Positions 7,215 through 9,071 of a stretch of DNA of 9,071 bases are shown piece by piece (position 1 is the stretch's first letter; each line of letters starts with the position of its first letter). The position numbers were made by a program, and so were the translations under genes. This stretch comes from VRUE01 sp040904405 (GTDB lineage: Bacteria; Actinomycetota; Thermoleophilia; Solirubrobacterales; 70-9): contig JBBDTK010000047.1 of assembly GCA_040904405.1 (NCBI GenBank), forward strand, positions 1-9,071, written 5' to 3'. Below the pieces are notes generated by a model. It worked only from the letters and a program-made list of their open reading frames with translations. It was not told the DNA's origin and ran no database searches.

Positions 7215-7730
7215 TCAGGGTCCGGAGGGGCCATCGCTCAGGCCATCCCTCACCGCCTGGCGCGGGGAGCTGGAGGTGTCGGCGGACTCGAGGGCGGCGA
7301 GCACACGGGTCATGGCCACGCGCCCGCTCGCGTTCGATAGCTGGGGGATCTCGGCGGATTCGAGGATCGGGGCGGTGAAACGGGTCGCTCGGCGATCCGG
7401 GGCGGCGATGTAGGCGACGGCGCTCGAGTCCTCCGTGGCCCGCCGCGCATTGGACCCCAACGCGGCCAGATCGAGCCCATCCCCCCGTCTACCGCTGGGT
7501 AGGCAAACGACCCGGACCCGAATGCCCCCGACGCTCCCTCCCTCGCGGGCAAGCTCCCGCTTCGCTTCCGCGCAGAGCGGCGCTTCTACGTACACGCCGA
7601 CGGTCGCGTCCTCGCCGATCCCCTCCGCTCCGCAACCAGCGACAAGCGCAAGCAACGCGCACGCCGCCGAGGGGAAGATCGGTCCGTGCCGGCGACGGGA
7701 GGGCCGGGTGACCCCTCCACGAAGGCTCAT
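7215..7730 (-). CDS. Short lipoprotein resembling one lobe of a periplasmic ligand-binding protein
   Basis: This 171-aa predicted lipoprotein has an Arg-rich leader (RPSRRRHG, 9-16), a hydrophobic segment and the lipobox VAGC with C33. The mature part (DATVGVYVEAPLCAEAKREL, then RVRVVCLPSG, NARRATEDSSAVAYIAAP and FTAPILESAEIPQLSNAS) resembles the N-terminal lobe of type-1 periplasmic binding proteins such as branched-chain amino acid receptors. Those are usually 350-420 aa, so this is either a small lineage-specific family or a truncated relative; a ligand cannot be named. Codons 1-11 (MSLRGGVTRPS) lie in the right arm of the inverted repeat, and the stop immediately follows the left arm. ATG 7730 is the only plausible start close to the signal peptide; the frame also stays open upstream through the gap, but that part is repeat. 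No transporter permease or ATPase gene is nearby. No clear ribosome site was seen. Confidence 0.7.
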   Translation of the reverse strand: MSLRGGVTRPSRRRHGPIFPSAACALLALVAGCGAEGIGEDATVGVYVEAPLCAEAKRELAREGGSVGGIRVRVVCLPSGRRGDGLDLAALGSNARRATEDSSAVAYIAAPDRRATRFTAPILESAEIPQLSNASGRVAMTRVLAALESADTSSSPRQAVRDGLSDGPSGP

Positions 7731-7780
7731 GGAACCACGCCCGAGCCCCCAAGACGGATCAGCTGCGCGACGGCCTTCGG
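7697..7780 (-). repeat. Right arm of the inverted repeat flanking the lipoprotein gene
   Basis: Reverse-complement partner of 7129-7214. It contains the lipoprotein start codon (7728-7730) and its first eleven codons, and runs into the N gap at its outer end. The true outer boundary is therefore unknown and the arm could be longer. Confidence 0.8.
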
Positions 7781-7790
7781 NNNNNNNNNN
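7781..7790. other. Assembly gap (10 N)
   Basis: Ten unresolved bases join the right inverted-repeat arm to the 33-bp-period array. The run length is probably a placeholder, so the real distance, the array copy number and even the adjacency of the two sides are not certain. Confidence 0.95.
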
Positions 7791-7803
7791 GGGCGTTGGG
7801 GGT

Positions 7804-7957
7804 GGGGTCACCCTGCCCTCCCCTTCCCTCCGGGGAAAGGTCACCCTGCCTTCCCGTTCCCTCCGGGGAGGGGTCACCTGGCCCTCCCCTTCCCTCCGGG
7901 GAGGGGTCACCCTGCCTTCCCGTTCCCTTCGGGGAGGGGTCACCCTGCCCTCCCTCC
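7804..7957 (+). repeat. GC-rich tandem array with exact 33-bp period (about 4.6 units)
   Basis: GTCACC recurs at 7807, 7840, 7873, 7906 and 7939, exactly 33 bases apart. Units alternate between two forms, one with CCCTCCCCTTCCCTCC and one with CCTTCCCGTTCCCTCC, so a 66-base higher-order period is present. Units with CCCTCCCC...GGGGAGGG can form an 8-bp hairpin. No unique spacers exist between copies. The array fills the space between the gap and the pfkA stop (7965) and belongs to the same GGGTCACCC-core family as the repeats at 7064-7214 and 7697-7720. Confidence 0.9.
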
Positions 7958-7964
7958 TCCGCGC

Positions 7965-8993
7965 TCACCCGAAGAAGACCTCGGCCTCGGAATAGAGCTC
8001 CTTCGGCACGGTCTTGAGCTCGGCGGTCGCCTCGCTCAGCCCGGCCAGCTCGATCCCGGTGCCGCGCAGGGCGGTCATCTTGCCCCACTCGCCGGCGTCG
8101 GCGGCGTCGATCGCGTGCAGGCCGAAGCGGGTGGCGAGGACGCGGTCGAAGGCGGTCGGGGTGCCGCCGCGCTGAACGTGGCCGAGCACCGTCGCCCGCG
8201 TCTCCTTGCCGGTCCGCCGCTCGATCTCGCCCTCCAGCCAGTGGGCGATGCCGCCGAGTCGCACATGCCCGAAGGCGTCCTTCCCCTTTTCCTGCGTCTC
8301 GGGCACCCCGCCCACGGGCTGGGCCCCCTCGGAGACGACGACGATCGGCGCGAAGCGGGCCTCCAGCCGCCGCCCGACCAGCTCGCAGACGCGATCCAGG
8401 TCGAAGGGCTGCTCGGGGATCAGGATGACGTTGGCGCCGCCGGCAAGGCCGGCGTGGAAGGCGATCCAGCCGGCGTGGCGGCCCATAACCTCGACGATCA
8501 AGACCCGGTGGTGGCTGTCCGCGGTGGTGTGCAGGCGGTCGATCGCCTCCATCGCGATGTTGACAGCGGTGTCGAAGCCGAAGGTGTAGTCGGTGGCGCC
8601 GAGGTCGTTGTCGATCGTCTTCGGCACGCCGACGACCTGCACCCCATGCTCGGCGTGCAGCTTGGCGGCGACCCCGAGCGTGTCCTCGCCGCCGATCGCG
8701 ATCAACCCGTCGACGCCTTCGGCCGCCATGTTCTCGCCGATCCGCTCGGCGCCGCCGTCCTGCTTGAAGGGGTTGGTCCGCGAGGAGCCGAGGATCGTGC
8801 CGCCGCGCGGCAGGATGCCGCGCACCTCGGGCACCCCGAGCGGGTTTCCGCTGCCGCTGAGCGGCCCCTGCCAGCCGTCGCGGTAGCCGACGAACTCATG
8901 GTCGAGCTGCTCGACGCCGCGGCGGACGATCGCCCGGATGACAGCGTTCAGTCCCGGGCAATCGCCGCCGCCGGTGAGCACGCCGATCCGCAT
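7965..8993 (-). CDS. pfkA: 6-phosphofructokinase, predicted PPi-dependent type
   Basis: Phosphorylates fructose 6-phosphate to fructose 1,6-bisphosphate in glycolysis (reversibly if PPi is the donor). The full-length 342-aa protein opens with MRIGVLTGGGDCPGLNAVIR. The donor-site motif is GGEDT (101-105), with D104 in place of the glycine typical of ATP-PFKs. The catalytic loop is PKTIDNDLG (124-132), with K125 before the T-I-D128 base, where ATP enzymes usually have PGTIDND. The pair Asp/Lys is the established signature of PPi-dependent PFKs. Substrate-binding MGRHAGWIAFHAGLAGGAN (170-188), SEGA (221-224) and GHVQRGGTPTAFDR (271-284) are intact. ATG 8993 gives the canonical N-terminus. The stop lies eight bases from a GC-rich repeat array. 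Only 78 bases of upstream sequence are present, with no convincing promoter. Gene family is certain; donor specificity is a prediction. Confidence 0.95.
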   Translation of the reverse strand: MRIGVLTGGGDCPGLNAVIRAIVRRGVEQLDHEFVGYRDGWQGPLSGSGNPLGVPEVRGILPRGGTILGSSRTNPFKQDGGAERIGENMAAEGVDGLIAIGGEDTLGVAAKLHAEHGVQVVGVPKTIDNDLGATDYTFGFDTAVNIAMEAIDRLHTTADSHHRVLIVEVMGRHAGWIAFHAGLAGGANVILIPEQPFDLDRVCELVGRRLEARFAPIVVVSEGAQPVGGVPETQEKGKDAFGHVRLGGIAHWLEGEIERRTGKETRATVLGHVQRGGTPTAFDRVLATRFGLHAIDAADAGEWGKMTALRGTGIELAGLSEATAELKTVPKELYSEAEVFFG

Positions 8994-9071
8994 GCGCGCA
9001 GCTTAGGGCCCCCGGTCGTAAGTGGCGTCGCGGATTGGCGAGTGGCCGGGCGTGGCTGGCGGTGCGCGGTG

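Noticed and set aside
7215..7943. Longer lipoprotein frame extended upstream through the N gap and the array
   Set aside because: It would place a repeat-coded, Arg-rich stretch and unknown residues before the signal peptide; ATG 7730 gives a proper lipoprotein leader.
7804..7957. CRISPR array
   Set aside because: The 33-base units abut directly with no unique spacers, and no cas genes are present.
8994..9071. Promoter or further gene upstream of pfkA
   Set aside because: Only 78 bases are available and no convincing -10/-35 pair, ribosome site or coding frame could be identified.

Overview
This is a GC-rich (roughly 70 %) bacterial window with tightly packed genes, GC-ending codons, a GTG start and an actinobacterial gene set. 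The best guess is an actinobacterium, possibly of the class Thermoleophilia; that placement is inference, not a measured result. A 10-N run at 7781-7790 marks a scaffold gap inside repetitive DNA.

Left block, minus strand (1-4573). Read in transcription order from the right: a lipoprotein with a charged helical linker and an Excalibur-like Ca-binding tail, an integral-membrane isoprenylcysteine-methyltransferase-like protein, a TfoX N-terminal-domain protein that overlaps it by 14 nt, a 332-aa AbiEi-like/DUF559 protein, and DNA polymerase I. The polymerase is cut by the window edge at its motif A aspartate-tyrosine. The AbiEi/DUF559 gene is bracketed almost to the base by two exact 27-bp direct repeats carrying a palindrome. 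It also contains an apparent 120-bp in-frame insertion.

Central block, plus strand (4684-7048). A 484-aa ACT-domain NAD-type malic enzyme is followed 4 nt later by a TIGR01777-family NAD(P)-binding epimerase-like protein. The malic enzyme is divergent from the Excalibur lipoprotein across a 110-bp intergenic region containing a perfect TCGAAT/ATTCGA palindrome.

Right block, minus strand (7215-8993). A short lipoprotein resembling one lobe of a periplasmic ligand-binding protein sits between two inverted repeat arms of about 85 bp, so that its start codon lies in one arm and its stop abuts the other. Beyond it are the gap, a GC-rich array with an exact 33-bp period, and a phosphofructokinase whose key residues (GGED, PKTIDND) predict pyrophosphate rather than ATP as phosphoryl donor.

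Metabolically the window pairs lower-glycolysis/anaplerotic control (malic enzyme) with a probably reversible PPi-PFK. The most unusual content is the repeat biology: a direct-repeat-flanked AbiEi/DUF559 gene beside polA, and a GGGTCACCC-core repeat family that surrounds, and in part encodes, a lipoprotein.
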